Shown here piece after piece: positions 53,258-61,097 of a stretch of 64,000 nt of DNA. The DNA comes from Alphaproteobacteria bacterium (GTDB lineage Bacteria; Pseudomonadota; Alphaproteobacteria; UBA8366; GCA-2717185), in contig JBBDQU010000065.1 in the NCBI GenBank assembly GCA_040905865.1, positions 1 through 64,000 on the forward strand, in the 5' to 3' direction. The position numbers were made by a program, and so were the translations under genes. Positions within the stretch are counted from its first letter, which is position 1. Each line of letters begins with the position of its first letter. The notes under the pieces are model-generated. The model had not been told where the DNA came from, ran no database searches, and saw only the letters and a list, made by a program, of their open reading frames with translations.

Positions 53258-53836
53258 ATGCGTTCGTCCCGATTCGTGTACCATTTGCTGGTCGATCCGA
53301 TGCCGTTTTTTGCGCTGGCCGTGAAAGCAACTTTCGTACTGGTGGGAATTGGCGTTCTAACTGCGTGCAGTACCCTGGATAATCATCCGTTGACGCACGA
53401 GTCGTCGGTCGTCGTGGCGCCGAATATTCCCGCCACCGTATTTAGCAGCCTCGATCCGCCGACCGCTTTTCCCCGGCCCGCGATGAAGCCGCCGGCGCGG
53501 GGGCGGTATCCACCAGAAATTCCCGCGGAAAGCGCCAATTTCAACGGCTTCCTGCAGTTGAGCCCGGAGTCGTTGCTGGGGTATTCAGGTCGGGACGTCG
53601 CGTTGCTGCTGGGCGATGCGGTGGAAAACGTGCGGTCACCGCCATCGCAGGTGATGCATTATCGCTTCACGGATTGTCGCGTGACGCTTTACCTGTATGC
53701 CAGTCTGTCCAACGGGGTCTACAGGGTCCTCTATTCGGAAATCGATTCTTCCGGGTCAATGGCGCCGGCTGAAAGCTCGTCGAACTGCGTTATCTCTTCG
53801 GCGCAGCTCCCGGCGCGCAAGACGGGCAATATGTAA
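53258..53836 (+). CDS. Putative lipoprotein
   Basis: The 192-residue product has a hydrophobic N-terminal segment ending in the lipobox LTAC (Cys about residue 37), so it is probably a lipid-anchored envelope protein. The Pro-rich region (residues about 65-90) is followed by a compact domain with LLGYSGRDVALLLGDAVENVRSPPSQVMHYRF and two Cys (DCRV, SNCV). A start at the Met before PFF (53300) would give a more usual signal length. No family is recognised. It ends directly before the histidine kinase (TAA then ATG), so the two are coupled and it may be a periplasmic partner of the sensor. Confidence 0.7.
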   Translation: MRSSRFVYHLLVDPMPFFALAVKATFVLVGIGVLTACSTLDNHPLTHESSVVVAPNIPATVFSSLDPPTAFPRPAMKPPARGRYPPEIPAESANFNGFLQLSPESLLGYSGRDVALLLGDAVENVRSPPSQVMHYRFTDCRVTLYLYASLSNGVYRVLYSEIDSSGSMAPAESSSNCVISSAQLPARKTGNM

Positions 53837-55894
53837 ATGGCCCGGGTGGAGAAAGGGCAATCGTGGCGGGCGCGCCTTGTGAGTATGGAGGAACTGGCCG
53901 AAAGCGGCCACGAGTGGCGACGGATCTTAAAACGGCGGGCCTTGCGCCTCTTCAGTCAGGACCTTCCGACACTTCTGCGTTCTTTAAGTCAGGCCTGTGG
54001 CCGGCAGGTACCGCACCGGCGCAGCCTGTCGGCGAAAATAGCGGTGGCCGGATTGGTGTTTATTGTTGTGCCGCTGATCATATACGAACGGCTGGGCGAG
54101 GCAGAAAAGGACAAGGCGGAATTACTGTTCCAGTCGGCGCGGGAACAGGGACGTCTGATTGCACTCAATCTCGCGCCGTTGTTGCGGGAAGGGCCAAAAA
54201 TCCTGCCGCAACTGGACAGTGCGCTGGTGACGCTTGCCAGTGATAACCTTAACATCAGGGTGCTTTACCGGCCTAACGCCGCTACCGCCGACAACGGGTA
54301 CTATGACAACGGGTACTATTATGTCGCTGCGCATCCGGCGCTGACCGAAGCCTATCTCTCGTCCGAGATAGAAGTTCTGGGAAAAATTGGAGTCCTGTCG
54401 CGGCTGTCCGGTTCGTGCAGCAAAAATAAAACCATCGGCATTCGCCACAATGTTCCCGATGGTCCGCAGCAACTGATTACGGCCATAGTGCCTGTCACGA
54501 CGGATAACGGTTGCTGGTCGATCGTGACGTCGTATGCGGGCGATGCATTTATGCAATCCTCGTTCGGTCGCCCTTACTGGCAGTCCCCGGAAATCCAGTT
54601 TGCCAGCCTGCTGTATTTTGCGGCTGCCGGCGTCACGCTGCTCCTTCTGATTCGGATCAGGGCCGGGCTGCGCGGATTCCGCGATACCGCTGTCGCGGCG
54701 GGACGTCGTGGCGGTACCGCCAACTTTTCCGAGGGTAACGACAATTCCGACCTTGCCGACGTTGCCGATGAGTTCGATCGCATGGTACAGCGCATCGGTT
54801 TGCTGTCCTTCGCCGTCGAAAACAGTCCCGTCGCGGTCTCCGTTGCCGATGCCAACTGGCAACTGGAGTACGTCAATCCGGCATGCGAAAAGCTGTCAGG
54901 CAAGTCCTCGGGCGATCTGCTTGGTCTCGATCTGCGGCAGAAGGAATTCGAAGGCCCTCACGACCTGTCCTGGACCGCAATCTGCGACAGGGTATCCTGC
55001 GGCGATACCTGGCACGGGCTGCTTCGGCGCCGAAAGCCTGACGGCCGCGTATTGTGGGTGGACGTATCGCTGTACCGGCTTGCCGGCGAACCGTTTGGAG
55101 AGGAGCATTTTGTCTGCCTGCAGGAAGACGTGACCGAACGACAACGGATGCTGAACGGACTGGTCGACGAAAAAGAAAGGGCGTTGGCGCTCAATCGGAC
55201 GAAATCCAACTTCGTCGCGCAGATGAGCCATGAATTCCGTACGCCGCTGAACGCTATCCTCGGTTTCTCGGAAGTCATCGCGTTGGAAAGTTTCGGTCCG
55301 TGCGGCGAAGCGCGGTACGTCGAATACGCACGGCACATCCACAGTAGCGGCCAGCACCTGCTATCGCTGATCAATGACGTCCTCGACCTGTCTAAGCTCG
55401 AATCCGGAAGGGAAGCGCTGCATCTCGAACCCCTGGACCTGTCGCAGTTGACGGCGAACATGGTGGCGCTGGTTGCGCCGCTGGCCGAAGCCGCGGGTGT
55501 CGTGCTGGAAACGGAAGACGACCTGAACGGAGCGTCTGCAATCGCCGATGAGCGGGCGACGAAGCAGGTGCTGCTCAATCTGCTGTCCAATGGCATCAAG
55601 TTCACGCCAGACGGGGGCACTGTTACGGTTGCCCTCGCGGCGATGGATTCCAGTCACATCCGCTTGACGGTATCGGATACGGGCTGCGGCATCGCCGCGG
55701 ACGAAATCCCGAAAATCTGCGAACCCTATGAGCGAGCGGATACCGAACAGGTACGGAATACGGCGGGTACCGGCCTCGGCCTGCCCATCGTGAAACGCCT
55801 GGTCGAGCAACAGAATGGCCGCTTCGCGATCTACAGCACACTCGGCGAGGGGACGACGGTAGAAATCATCCTGTCCGCCACGCACGCGGCCTGA
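53837..55894 (+). CDS. PAS-domain sensor histidine kinase
   Basis: The 685-residue membrane kinase has a first helix near 70-85 (IAVAGLVFIVVPLIIYE). A periplasmic sensor region of about 165 residues follows, then a second helix near 255-272 (LLYFAAAGVTLLLLIRI) and a HAMP-like linker. A PAS domain (about 330-440) comes next, then a HisKA domain with the phospho-His in MSHEFRTPLNAILGF and an HATPase with the N box (NLLSNGIKFTPDGG) and G boxes (DTGCGI, GTGLGLPIV). No response regulator lies nearby, so it is an orphan kinase. It is not of the HWE type usually linked to PhyR. Confidence 0.92.
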   Translation: MARVEKGQSWRARLVSMEELAESGHEWRRILKRRALRLFSQDLPTLLRSLSQACGRQVPHRRSLSAKIAVAGLVFIVVPLIIYERLGEAEKDKAELLFQSAREQGRLIALNLAPLLREGPKILPQLDSALVTLASDNLNIRVLYRPNAATADNGYYDNGYYYVAAHPALTEAYLSSEIEVLGKIGVLSRLSGSCSKNKTIGIRHNVPDGPQQLITAIVPVTTDNGCWSIVTSYAGDAFMQSSFGRPYWQSPEIQFASLLYFAAAGVTLLLLIRIRAGLRGFRDTAVAAGRRGGTANFSEGNDNSDLADVADEFDRMVQRIGLLSFAVENSPVAVSVADANWQLEYVNPACEKLSGKSSGDLLGLDLRQKEFEGPHDLSWTAICDRVSCGDTWHGLLRRRKPDGRVLWVDVSLYRLAGEPFGEEHFVCLQEDVTERQRMLNGLVDEKERALALNRTKSNFVAQMSHEFRTPLNAILGFSEVIALESFGPCGEARYVEYARHIHSSGQHLLSLINDVLDLSKLESGREALHLEPLDLSQLTANMVALVAPLAEAAGVVLETEDDLNGASAIADERATKQVLLNLLSNGIKFTPDGGTVTVALAAMDSSHIRLTVSDTGCGIAADEIPKICEPYERADTEQVRNTAGTGLGLPIVKRLVEQQNGRFAIYSTLGEGTTVEIILSATHAA

Positions 55895-55936
55895 GCCGGT
55901 CGGACGCAAGTTGCCTCAGATAAAGACGATCTGGTT

Positions 55937-55955
55937 TATTGCACCTTCACAGGTT
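55937..55955. repeat. Half-copy of the palindromic repeat
   Basis: TATTGCACCTTCACAGGTT matches the outer flank of the repeat at 54-118 (reverse complement) at 18 of 19 bases. The stop codon of the SRPBCC gene (TGA, 55955-55957) begins at its edge. Confidence 0.6.
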
Positions 55956-56341
55956 CACATGCCTTCGAGAAGCGCCTTCAGCGCCGCCAGGTCTCTTGCG
56001 ACCCATGCCGCATCCCGGTCGAATTCCGCATCGTTCATACCCGACCGCTGGAACAGTGTGAAGGTGACTTCACAGCCTGCGCCATTGCGGACGACGCGCA
56101 ACGGATTATACATCGCCGCCCCTTGCGCCGGAATCAGCGTGTGGTCGGCGATGCCATGATCGTTGGGCGCGGTGAAACGCACTGTCATTTGCCCCATGGG
56201 AGTTTCCACGCGCCAGTCCGTCCCGGTGACATGGTGGAAGGAGTCGCCCAGCCCTGACGCCCATTTGGGAAAATTCGCGGGATCGCCCAGAAAACCGGCG
56301 ACCGTCGCCAGGGGCTGTTCGATACCGATGCTGATATGACG
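55955..56341 (-). pseudogene. SRPBCC-family protein with start lost to the phage insertion
   Basis: The minus-strand frame encodes HISIGIEQPLATVAGFLGDP, ANFPKWASGLGDSFHHVTG and then the rest of an SRPBCC (START/Bet v1-like) protein to GMNDAEFDRDAAWVARDLAALKALLEG, about 128 residues and close to full family length. Upstream of the CGT-CAT codons at 56336-56341 the frame meets TAA with no ATG, GTG or TTG between. The family normally begins with Met one or two residues before HIS, so the lost part is only the start codon and perhaps one residue. The Mu-like element begins precisely there. An internal start (Met at 56209) would give only the C-terminal 84 residues. Confidence 0.75.
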
Positions 56342-56358
56342 TGTACTGTGTTGGTATT

Positions 56359-56395
56359 AATTATATGGGCATGTACACAATTATTTGGGCATTTA
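56359..56395. repeat. Tandem end repeats, probable transposase-binding sites
   Basis: AATTATATGGGCATGTA (56359-56375) and AATTATTTGGGCATTTA (56379-56395) match at 15 of 17 bases with a 20-bp period, 17 bp inside the element end. A weaker third copy may lie at 56401-56414. The layout resembles the R1/R2 sites of phage Mu. Confidence 0.65.
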
Positions 56396-56608
56396 ACCGG
56401 GACTATTCGGGACCATGGGGGATATAACGGGATTCGGATCGACTCTGAGATGCTTCTCAAAGGGCCATTAAATGGCAATTACGCGTCGGTCAAACATGCC
56501 CGTTTCGTCGCGCCGCGCTGGCGATGAAACGCCTGGCGATATCCGGTATCGCGCTGGCCTTTCTCGGAGCCTTTTGAAGCGGCTCTGAGAGGCGTCTCGG
56601 AAGCGTCG

Positions 56609-56965
56609 TCAGTGGATCGAAGGGCCAGCCCTGCGCCCCTCACCGGAGGCCGTCAACTGCTCCTTAAAGCGCGAACCTTGCTTGCTCTCAAAGTAGCACG
56701 CCCATAGATAAAGTCTCACTTCCAGAAGCTGGTCATCCACTTCAAGCGGCGCAAACACACCGTGCATCCGGCTGGCAATGCGATGCGCGGCAGCCAATAG
56801 CGGCGGCACAGGATCGTTTTTCGGGCCGCTGCCGAAGTGCCACATCCAGAGATAACGCCGGGCATCGTCAAGCGCACGGTCTGCGTCCAGCAATGTCATG
56901 CCCGCGCATTCCTGCGCCAGCTCGACGGCGAATGCCGGGAAGCCGTCGAGCTGATCTTTGTCCAT
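56609..56965 (-). CDS. Phage element hypothetical protein
   Basis: The 118-residue acidic, mainly helical protein contains DADRALDDARRYLWMWHFG and DDQLLEVRLYLWACYFESK, with no family recognised. The ATG at 56965 is preferred because GGAG lies just upstream. It is the last gene before the element end, downstream of the capsid gene by 132 bp on the same strand. It occupies the position where Mu has its tail and late accessory genes. It could be a small head-associated or accessory protein. Confidence 0.5.
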   Translation of the reverse strand: MDKDQLDGFPAFAVELAQECAGMTLLDADRALDDARRYLWMWHFGSGPKNDPVPPLLAAAHRIASRMHGVFAPLEVDDQLLEVRLYLWACYFESKQGSRFKEQLTASGEGRRAGPSIH

Positions 56966-57097
56966 GGTCCGCTCCGAATAGTCGTCTGTATCGTTCACGA
57001 TGGCGCTGCTTTCAGTTTCGAGCGCCGCCGCCCTGCGAAGGGATGAAGACAGGACGGCGGCACCCGACGCGGGGGAGTCGAGGCCCGCGCGTTGGTG

Positions 57098-58903
57098 TCA
57101 GGTGACCACGGCCTTGTATGCGCCGCGATAATCGGTGACCGCCCCGCCATAGATATGACGGATCTTGTAGGTGACCTGGTCATTACTGAACATGGAGCCC
57201 AAACTCGGGTGATCCTGGACGAACAGCTCCGGCTCTTCCTGGCCGGAAAGGAAGCCGACTTCCACCGGCGGCAGGTCGTTCACATCCGTCGTCAGACACC
57301 AGTCGTTGCTGTCGGTCCAGTACCAGACCGGAATAACGTCGAGGCTGAGCGACTGGATGAAGTTGTGGTCCTGCTCGGTATTGCGCCGGAACAAATCGAC
57401 GGCCGTTTCCTCAAGCGTATCGGGCACCCAGAGATTGCGGGGACCGAGGCCGATCTTCTCCCCGGAATCCATTTCGACCTGGTTCTTTATCGCGAGCCGT
57501 CCGGCCGCCAGCGAACCGGTACCCAGCGCCGTCGATCCCAGGTTTCCATGATCGCCGTGGAAGAAAGCGATATCGTCGTAGATCACCGGATTGGTCCTGA
57601 GAAAGTCCAGGACGAACTTTGACAGGGTCCGCTTGGCCGCGCGCACAAGGTTGCGCGGAATACGCTGGACGGCGCCCACGTCGTCGTTGGTGATCATTTC
57701 CAGCGTGAGACTTTCCGTGCCGCCGCGCTTGGCGATGGCATAGACGGCCTTTTCATCGGTCGGAGAACTCAGCGCCAGGTACGGGTCGCTTTCGTCAACG
57801 ACAGGCAGATCGCCATAGCCGCCGAAGCGCGTCCGCTGCTGCTCCCGGAAGTCGGCGACCGGAACAACGTTGGCGAGCTTGCGCCACACATCGTAGATCG
57901 TCTCGTTGGCATACTCCTTGAGGATGCGCCGCGCGATGCTGTCGCCGAGAACTTCGGTGAAGCTTCCGCTGTCGAGCGCTTCGGTCATCCGCCCCTGGTC
58001 GCAGTTGCGATACAGGCCGGTAAAGTTACGGTCGCCGGTGACACTGAGATAGACTTCGCGGATTGACCGGACGGAACGGTCGGCCGGATCGAAAAAAGCG
58101 TCCAGCATCTTCTGCACCTTGTCGCCGCGCCCTTCGATCAGGCGAACGTCACGGCGATCACCCGCGCCATCCCCCAGGCCTGTGACCTTGCCGCTATCCG
58201 AGACTGAAGCGAGATAGTCGGCTTCGGTACTGATCGCTTCGCGAAGCTGCGCTTCGGTCAAGTCTTCTGTCACGTTGTGATGCGCGATCAGTTTCGTCTT
58301 CGCCGGTTGCGGCAACCTGGTCGCCTCGACGATCCGTCGCACGTCGGCGCCGGTCAGGAATTCATCTTCGTCCATGCTCTTGCTTCCCTTGCTCTCGATG
58401 AGGTTGAGGACCTGTCCGCCGGCGCCCGGCTCGACAATAAGGTCCAAGGAATTGACTTTCTGAACCCGCCGCAATATCCGCACGGGTTTCCCCTCTATGG
58501 CGCCCTTCACCGACACGCACATTGCATCGATGGAAAACCCGAACAGATCTGTCATGCCCCGGTCCCAGGCGGCCTTGATCTTGCGACCGATCACGCCGTC
58601 CGGCTCGATCAGATCGAGCGTGCCTTGCAGCTCTCCCGCATCGGGACCATTGCCGGCCACAAAGGCGGTTTCGGACAGGCGGCCGATCAGGTTGCGCACA
58701 TCCTTGCCAAGGCCCTTCAGGTGTTCCTGGTCGCCCTTCACGAAAACCCTTGCGCCGTTGAACAGCGAGGCGGCTTCCATGAGCGCCTGGTCGGAGTAGA
58801 AGTTGCCGTTGCCGGACAGGCCGGCGCGGATTATCCGGATGCGCCACCGGCCCCGGTATGCGGTGCCGTCTTCCGGCTGAATAATGATTGCGTCGTCATC
58901 CAT
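57098..58903 (-). CDS. Prohead protease-major capsid protein fusion
   Basis: The 601-residue protein has an N-terminal prohead-protease-like region (about 1-190): RIIRAGLSGNGNFYSDQALM, SLFNGARVFVKGDQ, then FGFSIDA. A variable linker follows. The C-terminal major-capsid-like region (about 260-601) includes FTGLYRNCDQGRMTEALDSG, SLTLEMITNDDVGAVQRIPR and VPVWYWTDSNDWCLTTDVND-type late segments. Fusions of this kind occur in Mu-like phages of alphaproteobacteria. The frame is intact. GGAG precedes the ATG, 3 bp after the Mor-like gene. It is the only structural gene in the visible element. Confidence 0.78.
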   Translation of the reverse strand: MDDDAIIIQPEDGTAYRGRWRIRIIRAGLSGNGNFYSDQALMEAASLFNGARVFVKGDQEHLKGLGKDVRNLIGRLSETAFVAGNGPDAGELQGTLDLIEPDGVIGRKIKAAWDRGMTDLFGFSIDAMCVSVKGAIEGKPVRILRRVQKVNSLDLIVEPGAGGQVLNLIESKGSKSMDEDEFLTGADVRRIVEATRLPQPAKTKLIAHHNVTEDLTEAQLREAISTEADYLASVSDSGKVTGLGDGAGDRRDVRLIEGRGDKVQKMLDAFFDPADRSVRSIREVYLSVTGDRNFTGLYRNCDQGRMTEALDSGSFTEVLGDSIARRILKEYANETIYDVWRKLANVVPVADFREQQRTRFGGYGDLPVVDESDPYLALSSPTDEKAVYAIAKRGGTESLTLEMITNDDVGAVQRIPRNLVRAAKRTLSKFVLDFLRTNPVIYDDIAFFHGDHGNLGSTALGTGSLAAGRLAIKNQVEMDSGEKIGLGPRNLWVPDTLEETAVDLFRRNTEQDHNFIQSLSLDVIPVWYWTDSNDWCLTTDVNDLPPVEVGFLSGQEEPELFVQDHPSLGSMFSNDQVTYKIRHIYGGAVTDYRGAYKAVVT

Positions 58904-58906
58904 GGG

Positions 58907-59344
58907 TCAGCTCCGGTCGGACGAAGGCGAAGCGCTTGGCGGCTGCGCCGGGATATCGACGTCAAACGAACGCAGATAAGACCTGATGTGGCGCACGTAT
59001 CGCATGGTCACGCCACTCCGCCGCGCGATTTCCAGAACACTGTACTCGCCCCGCAACAGGTCATCGACGATTTGACTTTTTTTCGCGGTTTCACGGGGAG
59101 GCAACGGGATATCGATCTTCTGCCCGGCCATGACCGCGACAAGTTTCTCGAAGTTCTCGTTGCCGACGACATCCCGTAAATCACAGTTTTTTCCGGCGTC
59201 AGCCGGCACGCGAACATCCTCCACGCCCCCGAAACGCTGGCAAAGAAGGTTCGTCGCGTGGAAGCCGATGACTTCGGCCAATTTCATGAACTGGGAGCAG
59301 TAGAAAATCGTTCGGGAGTGCAGCAAGCCCCTATCCTCCGCCAT
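58907..59344 (-). CDS. Mor-like transcription activator
   Basis: Mor/C proteins activate middle and late transcription in Mu-like phages. The 145-residue product has a central dimerisation-like part (AEVIGFHATNLLCQRFGG). A segment QKIDIPLPPRETAKKSQIVDDLLRG leads into the helix-turn-helix GEYSVLEIARRSGVTMRYVRHI (about residues 97-118), the order found in Mor. The ATG at 59344 has no strong ribosome site; a second in-frame Met lies at 59287. It is separated from the early genes by a palindrome-rich region and reads straight into the capsid gene. Confidence 0.6.
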   Translation of the reverse strand: MAEDRGLLHSRTIFYCSQFMKLAEVIGFHATNLLCQRFGGVEDVRVPADAGKNCDLRDVVGNENFEKLVAVMAGQKIDIPLPPRETAKKSQIVDDLLRGEYSVLEIARRSGVTMRYVRHIRSYLRSFDVDIPAQPPSASPSSDRS

Positions 59345-59492
59345 GCAAGCCGGATCATGTCCGGTTTTGACAGGGAAATCGCCCCGGAACAGTTCCGGGC
59401 AGTTATCGAGGAGGGGATTGAAACGCCGTCATTGCGCTCGCAGCGGCGGCGTGGCAAGTCCGGACACGGGATATGCTGAATCCGTGATCGTC

Positions 59493-59541
59493 AAAGCGCA
59501 GCGACTGCGCTTTGGTCGGCAGAGCGCAACGACTGCGCTTT
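59493..59541. repeat. Tandem pair of 21-base hairpins
   Basis: AAAGCGCAGCGACTGCGCTTT (59493-59513) is a perfect 9-bp stem with a CGA loop. AGAGCGCAACGACTGCGCTTT (59521-59541) is a near-identical copy 28 bp further on. Confidence 0.7.
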
Positions 59542-59592
59542 GCCTGGCTGGCGATCCATAAGCTATTCTCCGCCTCGCGCCCGGATAGAGAT

Positions 59593-59624
59593 TTTTCAGA
59601 ATGACCTCGTTGTCATTCTGAAAA
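59593..59624. repeat. Perfect 13-bp inverted repeat
   Basis: TTTTCAGAATGAC pairs exactly with GTCATTCTGAAAA across a 6-base loop (CTCGTT). The T-run precedes and the A-run follows the stem on both strands, which is wrong for a terminator. An operator for a dimeric regulator is more likely. Confidence 0.65.
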
Positions 59625-59724
59625 TTCGCGGAGCGCCGGTCGCCGGCGTAAATCCGAGCAATCGCTTTCCTGGCATTTATAAATTGATTTCCGGCTTCCC
59701 GGTGTCATGGCGTAGGATCAAGCC

Positions 59725-59889
59725 ATGCCTTTATCCAAGAAGATCTCCCTTTTTTGTTTCGCAATGGCGACCGCCGTCGCTTGGGCCGCAGTGGTCACTT
59801 GGCTATTCGGCTTTGGGCTTGTCGGATTCACGATCTGCTTGTACATCGGCCTTTGGCTCGCACCGCATTGCCTGGCCGATTACGGTTGA
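59725..59889 (+). CDS. Small membrane protein encoded against the phage operon
   Basis: The 54-residue product starts MPLSKKISLFCFAMATAVAW and has two hydrophobic segments (about 8-27 and 30-47) with little space between. A basic N-terminus suggests it faces inward. AGGA lies at good distance before the ATG. It is the only plausible rightward gene of the element. Possibilities include a lysis, superinfection-exclusion or toxin-like peptide. The sequence gives no specific match, and it could be chance. Confidence 0.4.
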   Translation: MPLSKKISLFCFAMATAVAWAAVVTWLFGFGLVGFTICLYIGLWLAPHCLADYG

Positions 59890-60177
59890 CGCCGCCGGAG
59901 TCCCGCGCAATCGCGTTTCCAGCGTTCAATTTTGCGTTTGAGGAAATTCCGGGTATCTCCGGGCCATGAGCGGGAGCTGGTCACCAGCGGCGATCCTCGC
60001 GCGATTATGGCAGTAACGCCGATGCAGCTATCCTGGTTGTTCGGGCCGCAGGACAGATAACCGGCCCGGCACCTCTTTTGAATACCCATTAAGAGCCGAT
60101 AAGAGGGCGTGGAAGCGTGGACTCCGCTTTTCGGGTACGTGGGAGCGCGGCAAACCGAATGACGCCCTCCCACGCGC

Positions 60178-60429
60178 TCAGTTCGCGTCGTCGTCCAGGC
60201 CACGAGCGCGGCGGTATTCTGGTGTCGTTTTCCAGTACCTGTGAATGGCCGAACTTGAAGGCGAGCGCTCAGGCCCAAAGCGTTCGCGGCAGGCGTCACC
60301 CAGCGCCGCGAACGTCATCACAGGCAGATTCTTTTCGATGAATTCGCGAACCTCGGCATCGCGTTCGATCTTTGACGCGATGCCGGGAAGATGCAGACGG
60401 CGCCGCTCTTCTTCACTGTATATTGTCAC
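60178..60429 (-). CDS. Small phage protein, possible DNA-binding
   Basis: The 83-residue basic protein has a predicted helix-turn-helix-like stretch: MTFAALGDACRERFGPERSPSSSAIHRYWK (about residues 38-67, with SSSAIHRYW as the putative recognition helix). It begins with GTG and overlaps the gemA stop by 17 bp. Its position after gemA, before the palindrome-rich region, suits an early-to-middle regulatory role. No family is recognised with confidence. Confidence 0.6.
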   Translation of the reverse strand: MTIYSEEERRRLHLPGIASKIERDAEVREFIEKNLPVMTFAALGDACRERFGPERSPSSSAIHRYWKTTPEYRRARGLDDDAN

Positions 60430-60838
60430 GGCGTGCTTTCCCCTTCTTCATGGCCTTCAAGGCCGTGATTGCCTTCGGCGCATCCTGCGCCGTCAGGAAC
60501 CGGAGCGCGGATATATGGAAGGTCCGGTCCAGCCATTTGCCAAGCGATGCGTCGTCACCCTTGCCGTCCGTATACTCGGTCCAGAGTTTGCGGATCAGCC
60601 CGACCTGGCTCGGGCTCGCCCTGCCGGGCCGGTGGCCGAAAAAGGACTCGGTGAAGCCGGACTTGAAACCCAGCGCCGCAAAATACTGCATGACGGCCTC
60701 GAAGCCGTAGCCGTCCAGCTCGCTGCACGATTCAACCCCGGCCGTTTTCGCCAGGACTCCGCGGTATTCATCTTCCGTGAGCGCGAGCTGCTTCTTCGCA
60801 ATGTGGACAAGGGCGGTCTGTTTTCTACTGAGGGACAT
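60413..60838 (-). CDS. gemA: GemA-like regulatory protein (Mu gp16 family)
   Basis: The 141-residue protein matches the DUF1018/GemA family of Mu-like phages, in which GemA modulates host gene expression and DNA topology. Diagnostic segments are LVHIAKKQLALTEDEYRGVLAKTAGVESC-like residues near 10-38, the FTESFFGHRPGRASPSQVGLIRKLW stretch near 61-86 and FLTAQDAPKAITALKAM near the end. It overlaps its upstream neighbour by 14 bp. Its presence firmly places the element in the Mu-like group. Confidence 0.85.
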   Translation of the reverse strand: MSLSRKQTALVHIAKKQLALTEDEYRGVLAKTAGVESCSELDGYGFEAVMQYFAALGFKSGFTESFFGHRPGRASPSQVGLIRKLWTEYTDGKGDDASLGKWLDRTFHISALRFLTAQDAPKAITALKAMKKGKARRDNIQ

Positions 60839-61097
60839 CGCGCGGCTCCATCCCCTTGATTTCGAGTTCCAGCCTTTCCAGCTTCTCGATGGTATCCTTT
60901 GTTATGGCTTCTATTCCCGCCAACAGGGCGCAAATGTTTTCGCGCTGAGCATCGAGCATGCCGTCGCGGGCGACCATCATATCACCGGCAATTTCATCAG
61001 CCAGAGCCGCAAGGTTTTGCACCTTGGTAACGGAAAAGCCGACATCGCCAATTTTGTGGCCAAAGCTGTTCAACCTGTTTTTGTCAATGCCACTCAT
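60825..61097 (-). CDS. Small helical phage protein (paralogue pair, second)
   Basis: The 90-residue protein is almost wholly helical: KVQNLAALADEIAGDMMVARDGM, then ENICALLAGIEAITKDTIEKLERLE. It resembles its upstream neighbour (VRNLALLAETLAGEMCIED) in order and spacing, so the two are probably tandem duplicates. It overlaps both neighbours by 4 and 14 bp. No family is recognised. A coiled-coil role in early phage functions is inference. Confidence 0.7.
   Translation of the reverse strand: MSGIDKNRLNSFGHKIGDVGFSVTKVQNLAALADEIAGDMMVARDGMLDAQRENICALLAGIEAITKDTIEKLERLELEIKGMEPRDVPQ

Larger units (their letters stand above)
59345..60177. other. Palindrome-rich region of the phage element
   Basis: This 833-bp stretch interrupts the compact leftward gene order. 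It contains the hairpin repeats at 59493-59541 and 59593-59624 and one credible rightward small gene (59725-59889). Other open frames lack ribosome sites or family resemblance. It could serve as the middle promoter/operator region feeding the Mor-like and capsid genes. Confidence 0.5.

Noticed and set aside
56523-56577. Rightward 17-codon frame resembling a signal peptide near the element end
   Set aside because: Too short and ends in a stop with nothing after it; possibly a remnant but not supportable as a gene.
59357-59479. Rightward 40-codon frame at the start of the phage palindrome region
   Set aside because: It starts inside the putative Mor upstream region, has no clear ribosome site and no hydrophobic or domain pattern.
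59593-59624. Rho-independent terminator
   Set aside because: The stem is perfect but the T-run precedes and the A-run follows it on both strands, the reverse of a terminator.
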